Shown here piece by piece: positions 8,900 through 16,734 of a stretch of 64,000 nucleotides of DNA. Source of the DNA: an uncultured Lachnospiraceae bacterium (GTDB lineage Bacteria > Bacillota > Clostridia > Lachnospirales > Lachnospiraceae). The notes under the pieces were generated by a model. The model searched no databases and was not told where the DNA came from. It was given only the letters and a program-made list of their open reading frames with translations. The stretch covers positions 62,001 through 126,000 of the forward strand of contig CAJTUC010000005.1 of NCBI GenBank assembly GCA_910579395.1. Reading direction: 5' to 3'. A program made the position numbers and the translations under genes. Positions within the stretch are counted from its first letter, which is position 1; every line of letters begins with the position of its first letter.

Positions 8900-10055
8900 A
8901 TGCACATTGTAATCGCACCGGATTCCTTTAAAGGAACCCTCTCATCGGAACAGATCATTCAAATCATTTCTGCCGAGGCCCGACTCCATTTTCCCGAGGC
9001 ATCCATCACAGGTGTTCCCATCGCGGACGGCGGCGAAGGCACTTTACAGGCAGTCCTCGCTTCGCGGGACCAGACTTCGGCATATTTCCGTTACGAATCC
9101 TGTTTTTGAAAAAACAAAAGCATCCTATGCGATTTTTGAAAGTTCAGACAGTGAACCCGCCGCCATTATTGAAATGGCTGCTGCATCCGGCATCACATTA
9201 CTTTCATCCTCTCAAAAAAGCGCTCTTAAAACAACCTCTTACGGCACCGGCGAATTAATCGCGGATGCACTCAGACAAGGTATCCGCAATATCACTGCCG
9301 CCATCGGCGGAAGCGCTACTAACGACGGGGGAATAGGAGCCATGTCAGCACTCGGTTTTCGCTTCCTGGACAAAAATGACAAAGAGGTAATTCCTACGGG
9401 AGAACACTTAATCAATGTCGCCCGCATTGATACTTCCGCCATACTGCCGGAGCTTACGGAGAACGTTTCCTTTACCATAATGTGCGATGTCCGCAATCCA
9501 TTTACCGGTCCATGCGGCGCCACTTATACATATGGCCCACAGAAGGGAGCCTCGCCGGAAACACTCGCGCAGTTAGAAGAAGGCATGCTGCATTTTGCCG
9601 ATGTAATCAAAAGGGATTTGGGAAAAGATATCAAAGATGTTCCGGGAGCCGGCGCTGCCGGTGGACTGGGCGGCGCTCTCTGCGCCTTTCTGGACGGTAA
9701 TCCGAAATCCGGCATTGAAACCATGTTGGACCTCGTCCGATTTAATGAAATCATTGAAAAGGCTGATATCATCATTACGGGAGAAGGCTGCGCAGACGGA
9801 CAGTCCGCACAGGGAAAAGTCCTCTGGGGAATTGGAACAAACGCCAAAGAAAAAGGGATTCCTGTAATCGCCATCACAGGCGGTATGCTTCCTGATGCAA
9901 AACAGCTCTATGACTGCGGCATTACGGCAATCGTTCCCGCTTTGAACTATGCGATGCCGTTGAAAGAAGTATTAGAGCATTCCCAAAGCCTGCTGCATGA
10001 TGCCGCCGAAAGAACCTTTCTCCTGCTCAAGACAGGGATGTCCCTCGCAAAATGA
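8900..10055 (+). CDS. Glycerate kinase (GlxK/GarK type), apparently frameshifted
   Basis: The family phosphorylates D-glycerate using ATP. The start at 8900 has GAGGAGG upstream and encodes MHIVIAPDSFKGTLSSEQ, with the conserved ADGGEGT motif near residue 45. This frame then stops at 9109. From about 9070 the homologous sequence continues in another frame (RLRHISVTNPVFEKTKASYA) to 10055, including EMAAASG, GSATNDGG and the C-terminal ITGEGCADGQSAQGK. Removing one base near the G run at 9066-9068 joins the two parts into a protein of about 384 residues, the usual family length. As written, no full-length enzyme is encoded. Its place beside a GH13_18 phosphorylase suggests it handles glycerate released from glucosylglycerate. 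Confidence 0.8.
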
Positions 10056-10099
10056 TCAGAGTCTGTCGGCTCCAAAAGAGCACACCTTATGCTTTATCG

Positions 10100-10223
10100 C
10101 CGCTGTTCTACACCCTCAGCCTGTGGAATGCCCTGACGAACTTTCCTTCTCTGATGTCGTACTCGGTAGAATAGCGCCATTTTCTGATGCCGTCAGCAGT
10201 ATGATAATGAATCTCAAAACGTT
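10100..10223 (-). pseudogene. Possible remnant of a coding sequence
   Basis: Downstream of the glycerate kinase, the minus strand has a short open frame that reads like real protein (KRFEIHYHTADGIRKWRY, then STEYDIREGKFV) before a stop. It has no start codon of its own and is out of frame with the membrane-protein gene at 10224. It may be the tail of a decayed gene. No family is recognised. Confidence 0.25.
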
Positions 10224-10988
10224 TTAACTGTCCGCAACTTTAAGCGCCAAAAGCATTTTAGGACCCAGATATCCTCCCATGACAAGAACCTCTATAGCTC
10301 CCATCCAAAGAAAGTCCATAACCATAATCTTCCCTCTGACTTGTATACCATACTCAAAATAATACTCGTAAAAAAGGTAATTCGCAAGAAATGAATCAAC
10401 AAATGCGCCACACAATTCTAAAACAAGCCAGATTGTCAGGGATTTCATGACATTATGAAAGACTTTGATCAGATATTCCCCGAAACGCAACCTCGTCTTT
10501 TTAAAACTTTTATAGACTATCGCCACAGACAATATCAGCAGAATGCCGCATAGGAACCGTTCTGCATAATACTTCATGTATGTGCCTCTGGGTCCGGCAA
10601 TCTGTTGTATATTCACAGGCAGGATTCTATACATCTGCACAGGCAAATCTTCGTTTACGGCTGCCGGTGAGAAAATATTCAAATCTCCACAGGCAGCTGC
10701 TGCCCCTGAAAAAATAACCGCAATGATATAACCGCATATACATTTCATTTTACTTTTCGCAAAATAGGTCTCTATGAATAAAGAGAAAATAATCAGATAA
10801 GGGAATGTTCTGGAAATCATATCGACCCAAAAATGAATATCCCAGTAGTGCTCATAAGGGATTGCAGCTCTGGCGGCTTCCCATAGGGTGTACGACAGGA
10901 TGATGACCAAAGTCATCCGATTGCTTTCAAATGCTGATTTTATTTGACGGATATCGTTTTGTATGTATTGAGACACGGGTATCTTCAT
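10224..10988 (-). CDS. Multi-pass membrane protein of unknown function
   Basis: I do not recognise this 254-residue protein. It has about six hydrophobic stretches (around residues 25-40, 58-75, 82-100, 135-155, 175-205 and 225-248) separated by charged loops, and no lipobox or known catalytic motif. The start has GGAG 11 bases upstream. It converges with the glycerate kinase and is separated from the GNAT fragment on its other side by about 90 bases with no visible terminator. The possible gene remnant at 10100-10223 hints that this spot has been rearranged. Confidence 0.6.
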   Translation of the reverse strand: MKIPVSQYIQNDIRQIKSAFESNRMTLVIILSYTLWEAARAAIPYEHYWDIHFWVDMISRTFPYLIIFSLFIETYFAKSKMKCICGYIIAVIFSGAAAACGDLNIFSPAAVNEDLPVQMYRILPVNIQQIAGPRGTYMKYYAERFLCGILLILSVAIVYKSFKKTRLRFGEYLIKVFHNVMKSLTIWLVLELCGAFVDSFLANYLFYEYYFEYGIQVRGKIMVMDFLWMGAIEVLVMGGYLGPKMLLALKVADS

Positions 10989-11076
10989 GATTTCATCTTC
11001 TCCATAAGGCCATTATTATAGACATAAAAGGAAACCGTCCACAAAGCGAATGCGCACTGCATACAGAGTATCTCTA

Positions 11077-11697
11077 TCATCTCTGCTGTATAATCCGCTC
11101 GTCAATCCTTCGTACTACGCTATTGGTATAAGCAGTAAAATATTTTAGCCAAAATCCGCGTCCTGTTGGATTAAAGCTTTCAAAGTTCACGCCAAGCCTG
11201 GTATAGCCTTCTTCTTTCAGTGCGGCTATGGTAAAGTTCAATAAATTTTGATACACTCCCTTACCCCTGTGCTCCGGCTGGCAGTATGCACCGGTAATAT
11301 GCCGATAAATTCTTCCTGTTGCAGCAAAGGGTTCGCCGGAAGCTGAAATTCTTAAAAATGCACATATTTTGCCGTTCTGTTCTGCCACAAAGTAACGTGC
11401 CTCTTCCTGCATAGAGGATATCACAAACGCCTCTTGTGTTTCGGGCTTGCGGTTTATAAAGAAAGGACTTTTACAGTAATGGCGGTATAGCGCCAAATAA
11501 AGCGGATAAACTAAATAATACTCCGCTTTTGGCAATTCGACAAACACATAGCCCGCACAAGGTTTACAGTCAATCAATTCCATCGGACGAATTGCATACA
11601 AACAGCGCAGGCCGAAACCATAACGATAAAATATAGTCATCCGATTCTTTAAATTTTCATTTTTAAACGAGCCAATATGTATATAAAAACGCCACAA
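11077..11697 (-). CDS. GNAT-type N-acetyltransferase, probably N-terminally truncated
   Basis: The C-terminal part carries a GNAT acetyl-CoA site (YCQPEHRGKGVYQNLLNFTI) and the motif GVNFESFNPTGRGFWLKYF typical of two-domain acetyltransferases of about 300 residues. Only 206 codons are open here. The first codons run through the terminator hairpin of the upstream GGGtGRT gene, which is not a believable 5' end. An internal ATG at 11640 has only a weak ribosome site. The first half of the gene was probably lost in a rearrangement ending at the terminator, so a working product is doubtful. Confidence 0.55.
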   Translation of the reverse strand: MWRFYIHIGSFKNENLKNRMTIFYRYGFGLRCLYAIRPMELIDCKPCAGYVFVELPKAEYYLVYPLYLALYRHYCKSPFFINRKPETQEAFVISSMQEEARYFVAEQNGKICAFLRISASGEPFAATGRIYRHITGAYCQPEHRGKGVYQNLLNFTIAALKEEGYTRLGVNFESFNPTGRGFWLKYFTAYTNSVVRRIDERIIQQR

Positions 11698-11718
11698 TTC
11701 AAAAAATTATGGCGTTTT
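11686..11718 (-). terminator. Terminator after the GGGtGRT gene
   Basis: An inverted repeat AAAACGCCA...TGGCGTTTT with A/T-rich flanks. It ends in a T-run on both strands, so it can stop transcription coming from the GGGtGRT gene on the minus strand. Confidence 0.7.
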
Positions 11719-11761
11719 ATCTGTCTTTATTTATTATTTTTCCGTCTTTTATACATCTTAC

Positions 11762-12772
11762 TTAGAACTTCCCAGCCTTCGCCGCTTCCTCGATTGAAAC
11801 AGCCACAGCTACCGTAGCGCCAACCATCGGGTTGTTTCCCATACCGATCAGCCCCATCATCTCAACATGTGCCGGTACGGAAGAAGAACCTGCAAACTGC
11901 GCATCGGAGTGCATACGTCCAAGTGTATCCGTGAAACCATAGGAAGCAGGACCTGCCGCCATATTATCCGGATGAAGGGTACGCCCTGTGCCGCCGCCTG
12001 AAGCTACGGAGAAGTATTTCTTTCCGGCTTCTGTTCTTTCTTTCTTGTATGTACCTGCTACCGGATGCTGGAATCTCGTCGGATTGGTAGAGTTACCTGT
12101 GATAGAAACGTCAACGTTTTCCTTCCACATGATTGCAACGCCTTCCGGAACGGAGTTAGCGCCGTAGCAGTTTACTTTGGAACGAAGACCTTCGGAATAT
12201 GCGATTCTTTCGATTTCCTTTACTTCATTCGTATAAGGATCATATTCTGTCTCAACAAATGTAAATCCGTTGATTCTGGAAATAATCTTTGCTGCATCTT
12301 TGCCGAGACCATTCAGGATAACACGAAGCGGTTTCTGGCGTACTTTATTTGCCTTCTCTGCAATACCGATTGCACCTTCTGCAGCTGCGAAGGACTCATG
12401 ACCTGCCAGGAATGCAAAGCAGTCTGTTTCCTCCTCTAATAACATCTTGCCCAGATTACCATGGCCAAGACCTACTTTTCTTGTATCTGCAACGGAACCG
12501 GGAATACAGAATGCCTGAAGGCCTTCTCCAATTGCCGCAGCAGCGTCAGCCGCTTTCTTACAGTCTTTTTTGATTGCGATTGCAGCGCCTACCGTATAAG
12601 CCCAGCAAGCGTTCTCAAAACAGATCGGCTGGATTTTCTTAACCTGCTCATAAACATCCAGGCCAGCATCTTTTGTAATTTTCTCAGCTTCTTCGATAGA
12701 AGAAATGCCGTAAGTATTTAATACCGAATTGATTTTGTCAATTCTTCTTTCATATGATTCAAATAAAGCCAT
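11762..12772 (-). CDS. GGGtGRT family protein
   Basis: This 336-residue protein carries the motif that names the family, ASGGGTGRTLHPDNMA, and a conserved C-terminal section with HVEMMGLIGMGNNPMVGA. The biochemical role of the family is not established. It is regularly paired with a NifU-like protein, as here, where that gene lies 53 bases upstream in the same direction. The repeated Gly-rich segments look like ligand-binding loops. No signal peptide or membrane helix is visible, so it is probably cytoplasmic. Confidence 0.88.
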   Translation of the reverse strand: MALFESYERRIDKINSVLNTYGISSIEEAEKITKDAGLDVYEQVKKIQPICFENACWAYTVGAAIAIKKDCKKAADAAAAIGEGLQAFCIPGSVADTRKVGLGHGNLGKMLLEEETDCFAFLAGHESFAAAEGAIGIAEKANKVRQKPLRVILNGLGKDAAKIISRINGFTFVETEYDPYTNEVKEIERIAYSEGLRSKVNCYGANSVPEGVAIMWKENVDVSITGNSTNPTRFQHPVAGTYKKERTEAGKKYFSVASGGGTGRTLHPDNMAAGPASYGFTDTLGRMHSDAQFAGSSSVPAHVEMMGLIGMGNNPMVGATVAVAVSIEEAAKAGKF

Positions 12773-12825
12773 CTTATCTTATTCCTCCTGTTTATTTTTC
12801 GTACGAATCCCTCACTTCATTCCTT

Positions 12826-13518
12826 TTATTCGCATCTTGGATCGATAATCTTAACAGCATCATCAACGCGGCCATACTGTCCACATGCTTTTTCATATGC
12901 AGTATTCGGATCATCACCTTTCTTGATGAAGTCTGTCATCTTGCCGAGACTTACAAATTTGTAACCGATGATCTCATCATTTGCATCGAGCGCAATACCT
13001 GTTACATAACCTTCTGCCATTTCGAGGTAACGAGGACCTTTCTTCAAAGTACCATACATCGTACCTACCTGGCTTCTCAGACCTTTTCCCAAATCCTCAA
13101 GACCAGCGCCAACAGGAAGACCTTCTTCCGAAAAAGCGGACTGTGTACGTCCATAAACAATCTGTAAGAACAGCTCTCTCATAGCAGTATTGATAGCGTC
13201 GCATACAAGGTCTGTATTCAGCGCTTCCATAACGGTCAGACCAGGTAAAATTTCAGACGCCATAGCAGCAGAGTGTGTCATACCTGAACATCCGATTGTC
13301 TCAACCAAAGCTTCCTGAATGATACCCTCTTTTACGTTCAGGGTCAGCTTACATGCGCCCTGCTGAGGAGCACACCAGCCTACACCGTGTGTCAAACCGG
13401 AAATATCTTTTACTTCTTTTGCCTGAACCCATTTTGCTTCTTCTGGGATTGGAGCACAGCCATGATGTACGCCCTGTGCTACGGTACACATTTCTTCAAC
13501 TTCTTTTGAATAAATCAT
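12826..13518 (-). CDS. NifU/IscU-like iron-sulfur scaffold-type protein
   Basis: A 230-residue protein related to the N-terminal scaffold domain of NifU/IscU. Candidate cluster ligands are Cys residues in VHHGCAPIPEE, GVGWCAPQQGACKL and ETIGCSGMTHSAAMAS; the last resembles the scaffold GCAIS region. It is longer than IscU (about 130 residues), with a C-terminal extension. GAAAGGAG precedes the ATG. It forms a two-gene unit with the GGGtGRT protein, so both probably serve one process, perhaps a dedicated Fe-S delivery step. That link is inference. Confidence 0.8.
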   Translation of the reverse strand: MIYSKEVEEMCTVAQGVHHGCAPIPEEAKWVQAKEVKDISGLTHGVGWCAPQQGACKLTLNVKEGIIQEALVETIGCSGMTHSAAMASEILPGLTVMEALNTDLVCDAINTAMRELFLQIVYGRTQSAFSEEGLPVGAGLEDLGKGLRSQVGTMYGTLKKGPRYLEMAEGYVTGIALDANDEIIGYKFVSLGKMTDFIKKGDDPNTAYEKACGQYGRVDDAVKIIDPRCE

Positions 13519-13702
13519 GTGATAACTCCTTTCGATTATGTAATAATATTTGATAACAGATTATCTAGATGACCTCCCATAATCTGTCATAACCGCTGTT
13601 TCTATTTTCGCATATTACAGCTGAAAAATCCAGTCCTTTCTCAAATTTCCGGCAGAAATTCTGATGGAATTTTCCGATAGAATACGACAGGGCTGCCCTT
13701 TC

Positions 13703-15952
13703 CTATCCGATGAAATATTCCGAGATGTCAATTGCATTGAGCAGGCCAAGCGAATTTTCTTCTTTGCTCTCCAGCCAGCTTGCGCTGTACCTGCACCAGC
13801 AGCGCAGAGAGTAATTGAATACCTCTTCCGTACACCTCGCATGAGGATCCTGTTTATTCATCTTTTTGAAAATACAATCCTCACAGGGCGCGTCCCTATG
13901 CTGAATCGCTTTATAACAGATATCACCTATTTTAACATCCGGCGTTTTCATCAGCACCTTTTTATTGACAAAACCAATCTCATAAGTATTGGCATTGACA
14001 ATGTACGCATAGCTGTCCAGATTATCAAGCATCGCTATCTGTGTTGCAAAATCATGCAGCCGGTCCATCAGGCCAATCTGCAGAATATGCGCCTCCAGAA
14101 TTCTAAACAGCGAACGCAGCTCTTCCATTACATTATTTTCAAATTCCAGCTGTACATCTTCATGGTTTTCAAGAATAATTGCTCCGAGAAACGCTCCATT
14201 TGACGTAATCGGATAATACAGCATACTTTTGATTCCCTCCGACTGGAGATAATATCGAAGTTCCTCCACCAGCATATCATATTCATGAATCACGCTGCAG
14301 TTCTTGAAAGAATCATATAAAACCTCATAAACGACACGACGCAGCTCATAATGCTCTTTTTTCTCATCTTTCATTTCATAGCCATGAACGGAGAACTGCA
14401 CCTGCGTGGAAAGCGGCAGGCCGCCACCTTCGTTTCCGCAGATATAACCCCTGTGAAATCTGTAATGGACTGTAATCAACTCAATAGCAGACTGTAATGC
14501 GGCTTCCATGACATTGCCCTCAAAAAGGATATTCATTACCATATCTTCCGTATTCCAGCCAAGCTCCATACCCTTCTCCGGGTCATAGGCTATATTTTTA
14601 TTCTTTCTGAGTGCATGATAGGCAGTCGTAACTGCCGCATCATAAATACGATACCCGCTTCTGCCTCTCGTCCTTACCCTGATCAGGGCTCTGTTCGCTT
14701 TCTCATAAAGCTCATCATAAGTAATTCCGTGATAGGGAAAAATGGCAATGCCGACACGGCTGCTCACTTCAATCTCTTTTTTCTGATAGGGCAGCCTGAA
14801 ATGAAGATTATCCACTAAATCGGCAGCAATCCTGTCAGCATCGGACAGATTGTCAAGATTCCTGATATACACAACGAATCTGTCGGTATCAATTCTTCCG
14901 ATCACATCGCTTCCCCTGGCAATCCCATTGAGCTGTATACCTGTTTCCATCAGGATTTTCCCGCATTGCGCCTGTCCCAGCAATTCGTTCACATTCTGAA
15001 TATTATCCAGTTCCACGATCATCAGAACACTTAAAACGGAACTTGTATTTTCTTCCCGAAGTGCATTACCGATCAGCCGTATTGCCGCATCTTTTTCATT
15101 CAGATTGGTCAAGGCATCTCTCTGTGCGCGAAGCTGCAGATTGAGTTCATGCAATTTCTTTTCGTGAATATTGATCAGCCGTCCTACGATTCTCGTGACA
15201 TATCCTTCCGCACCGAGAAGTGAAGTCAGATTCATCTGATACCAGGTATAATCATCATCAAATTTTTTGGTTCTGACTTCGATGCTATCATGTTTGGGAG
15301 AACGCAAAAGACCGTTCCAGATTGCTTTATAATTCTCCCGATCCTCGCCGAAAATGGTATTATCATCAATATCTCCACCGAAAAAGTTCGTCTCATCGAA
15401 CTGCTGCATATATCTGTTTATGATCAGTTCTCCGGTAGACGCATACTCACTGGAATTCTTTATAATCAATACATCCGTCTTGGCGTTATAGTCGATGATC
15501 TTCTCTCCTTCGGCTTCCAGAAGAATATGTAAGCGTTCCGCCTGCTGATGCAGTTCTTCTTCCACGCTCTTTTTTTCCGTAATATCCTGAATCACACAGA
15601 CGATAATATACTTGGCACCTTCTCGGGCATACAGGTTTCCCCGTACCTGCAGCCATCTAAGGCCGCCGTTTGCCGTTACGGTACGAAATTCCACTTCAAT
15701 AGAGCCATCATCCTTCAGTACATCTTCGATGCCCTGTTCAAAAATCGGCAGATCTTCCGGGATAATGCTCATTCTGACATGTTTCAGATACTGCATTCCA
15801 CTCATTCTGGAATAACCAAGCATACGAAAAAAACCGTCATTGACAAAAATCGGCGTCAATTCTCTGTTCTCATACTCGAAAAAACAGATACCGGCAATGA
15901 TATTGTTTATCATGGAGCCAAAATTTTCAACATTCATTTCTTCTATTGCCAT
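13703..15952 (-). CDS. PAS-GGDEF(degenerate)-GAF signalling protein
   Basis: A 749-residue cytoplasmic protein. A PAS domain lies near residues 8-130 (ending VCVIQDITEKKSVEEE) and a second PAS-like region near 140-270. A GGDEF-type domain begins at DALTNLNEKDAA, but the signature is RIDTDRF instead of RIGGDEF, so cyclase activity is unlikely. A GAF-like region follows, then a C-terminal tail with Cys residues (CYKAIQHRDAPCEDCIFKKM) that could bind metal. The start at 15952 has AAGGGGTGG; the open frame goes 13 codons further without a ribosome site. It is probably a c-di-GMP or ligand sensor rather than an enzyme. Confidence 0.78.
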   Translation of the reverse strand: MAIEEMNVENFGSMINNIIAGICFFEYENRELTPIFVNDGFFRMLGYSRMSGMQYLKHVRMSIIPEDLPIFEQGIEDVLKDDGSIEVEFRTVTANGGLRWLQVRGNLYAREGAKYIIVCVIQDITEKKSVEEELHQQAERLHILLEAEGEKIIDYNAKTDVLIIKNSSEYASTGELIINRYMQQFDETNFFGGDIDDNTIFGEDRENYKAIWNGLLRSPKHDSIEVRTKKFDDDYTWYQMNLTSLLGAEGYVTRIVGRLINIHEKKLHELNLQLRAQRDALTNLNEKDAAIRLIGNALREENTSSVLSVLMIVELDNIQNVNELLGQAQCGKILMETGIQLNGIARGSDVIGRIDTDRFVVYIRNLDNLSDADRIAADLVDNLHFRLPYQKKEIEVSSRVGIAIFPYHGITYDELYEKANRALIRVRTRGRSGYRIYDAAVTTAYHALRKNKNIAYDPEKGMELGWNTEDMVMNILFEGNVMEAALQSAIELITVHYRFHRGYICGNEGGGLPLSTQVQFSVHGYEMKDEKKEHYELRRVVYEVLYDSFKNCSVIHEYDMLVEELRYYLQSEGIKSMLYYPITSNGAFLGAIILENHEDVQLEFENNVMEELRSLFRILEAHILQIGLMDRLHDFATQIAMLDNLDSYAYIVNANTYEIGFVNKKVLMKTPDVKIGDICYKAIQHRDAPCEDCIFKKMNKQDPHARCTEEVFNYSLRCWCRYSASWLESKEENSLGLLNAIDISEYFIG

Positions 15953-16007
15953 ATTTCCACCCCTTATTCGCTTCTGCGGACGTTCATTCAATAGTTTGAA
16001 AAGAAAT

Positions 16008-16688
16008 TTAATCCCTCTTGGCGGCTACTTCTCCCTGCTTTTTGTAGATGCTGTGCGCAGGAATAAATCCTCTTACCATGGAAACAGGATAAATATTGGA
16101 TTCTTTTCCGATAATCGTACCCGGATTTAAGACTGAATTACAACCGACTTCCACATGATCGCCGAGCATTGCTCCGAATTTTTTAAGTCCAGTCTCGCTT
16201 TTCTCTTCTCCTGCCCTCACAACTACCAGCGTTTTATCGCTTTTTACATTGGATGTAATGGAGCCTGCGCCCATATGTGCCTTAAAGCCCAAAATACTGT
16301 CTCCCACATAATTGTAATGAGGAACCTGCACCTTGTTGAACAAAATAACGTTTTTCAACTCCGTGGAATTACCAACAACTGCCCCCTTGCCGACAATGGC
16401 ATTTCCTCTGATAAAAGCACAATGTCTAATTTCTGCTTCCTCATCGATGATTGCCGGACCGTTAATACAAGCCGACGAATACACTTTAGCAGATTTCGCA
16501 ATCCAGATATTCTCACCCTTTTTCTCGAACTTATCTTCCGGAAGCGTATTGCCAAGTTTTACGATGAACTCACCAATCTTCGGTAAGACCTCCCATGGAT
16601 AAGTCGCATCCGCAAAGACATCCTTCGCTATCGTTTCCTCCAATGTATAAAGCTCTTTAATTATAACATCTTTTAATCCTGTTGACAT
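16008..16688 (-). CDS. Left-handed beta-helix (hexapeptide) acyl/nucleotidyl-transferase-like protein
   Basis: A 226-residue protein dominated by hexapeptide repeats (for example IWIAKSAKVYSSACINGPA and later IRGNAIVGKGAVVGN), the fold of GlmU C-domains and sugar acyltransferases. No nucleotidyltransferase domain precedes the repeats. The ATG at 16688 has AAAAGGAG upstream; the open frame extends another 30 codons into the topB end. The substrate is unknown. It lies 46 bases downstream of topB, possibly in the same transcript. Confidence 0.75.
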   Translation of the reverse strand: MSTGLKDVIIKELYTLEETIAKDVFADATYPWEVLPKIGEFIVKLGNTLPEDKFEKKGENIWIAKSAKVYSSACINGPAIIDEEAEIRHCAFIRGNAIVGKGAVVGNSTELKNVILFNKVQVPHYNYVGDSILGFKAHMGAGSITSNVKSDKTLVVVRAGEEKSETGLKKFGAMLGDHVEVGCNSVLNPGTIIGKESNIYPVSMVRGFIPAHSIYKKQGEVAAKRD

Positions 16689-16734
16689 CTTTTTTCTCCT
16701 TTTCCTTCCTAAAAAGTTTTTCAGGGAAGTATCC

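Noticed and set aside
10057..10160. Plus-strand frame with a hydrophobic segment after the glycerate kinase
   Set aside because: It has no ribosome site, and the opposite strand gives a more protein-like reading.
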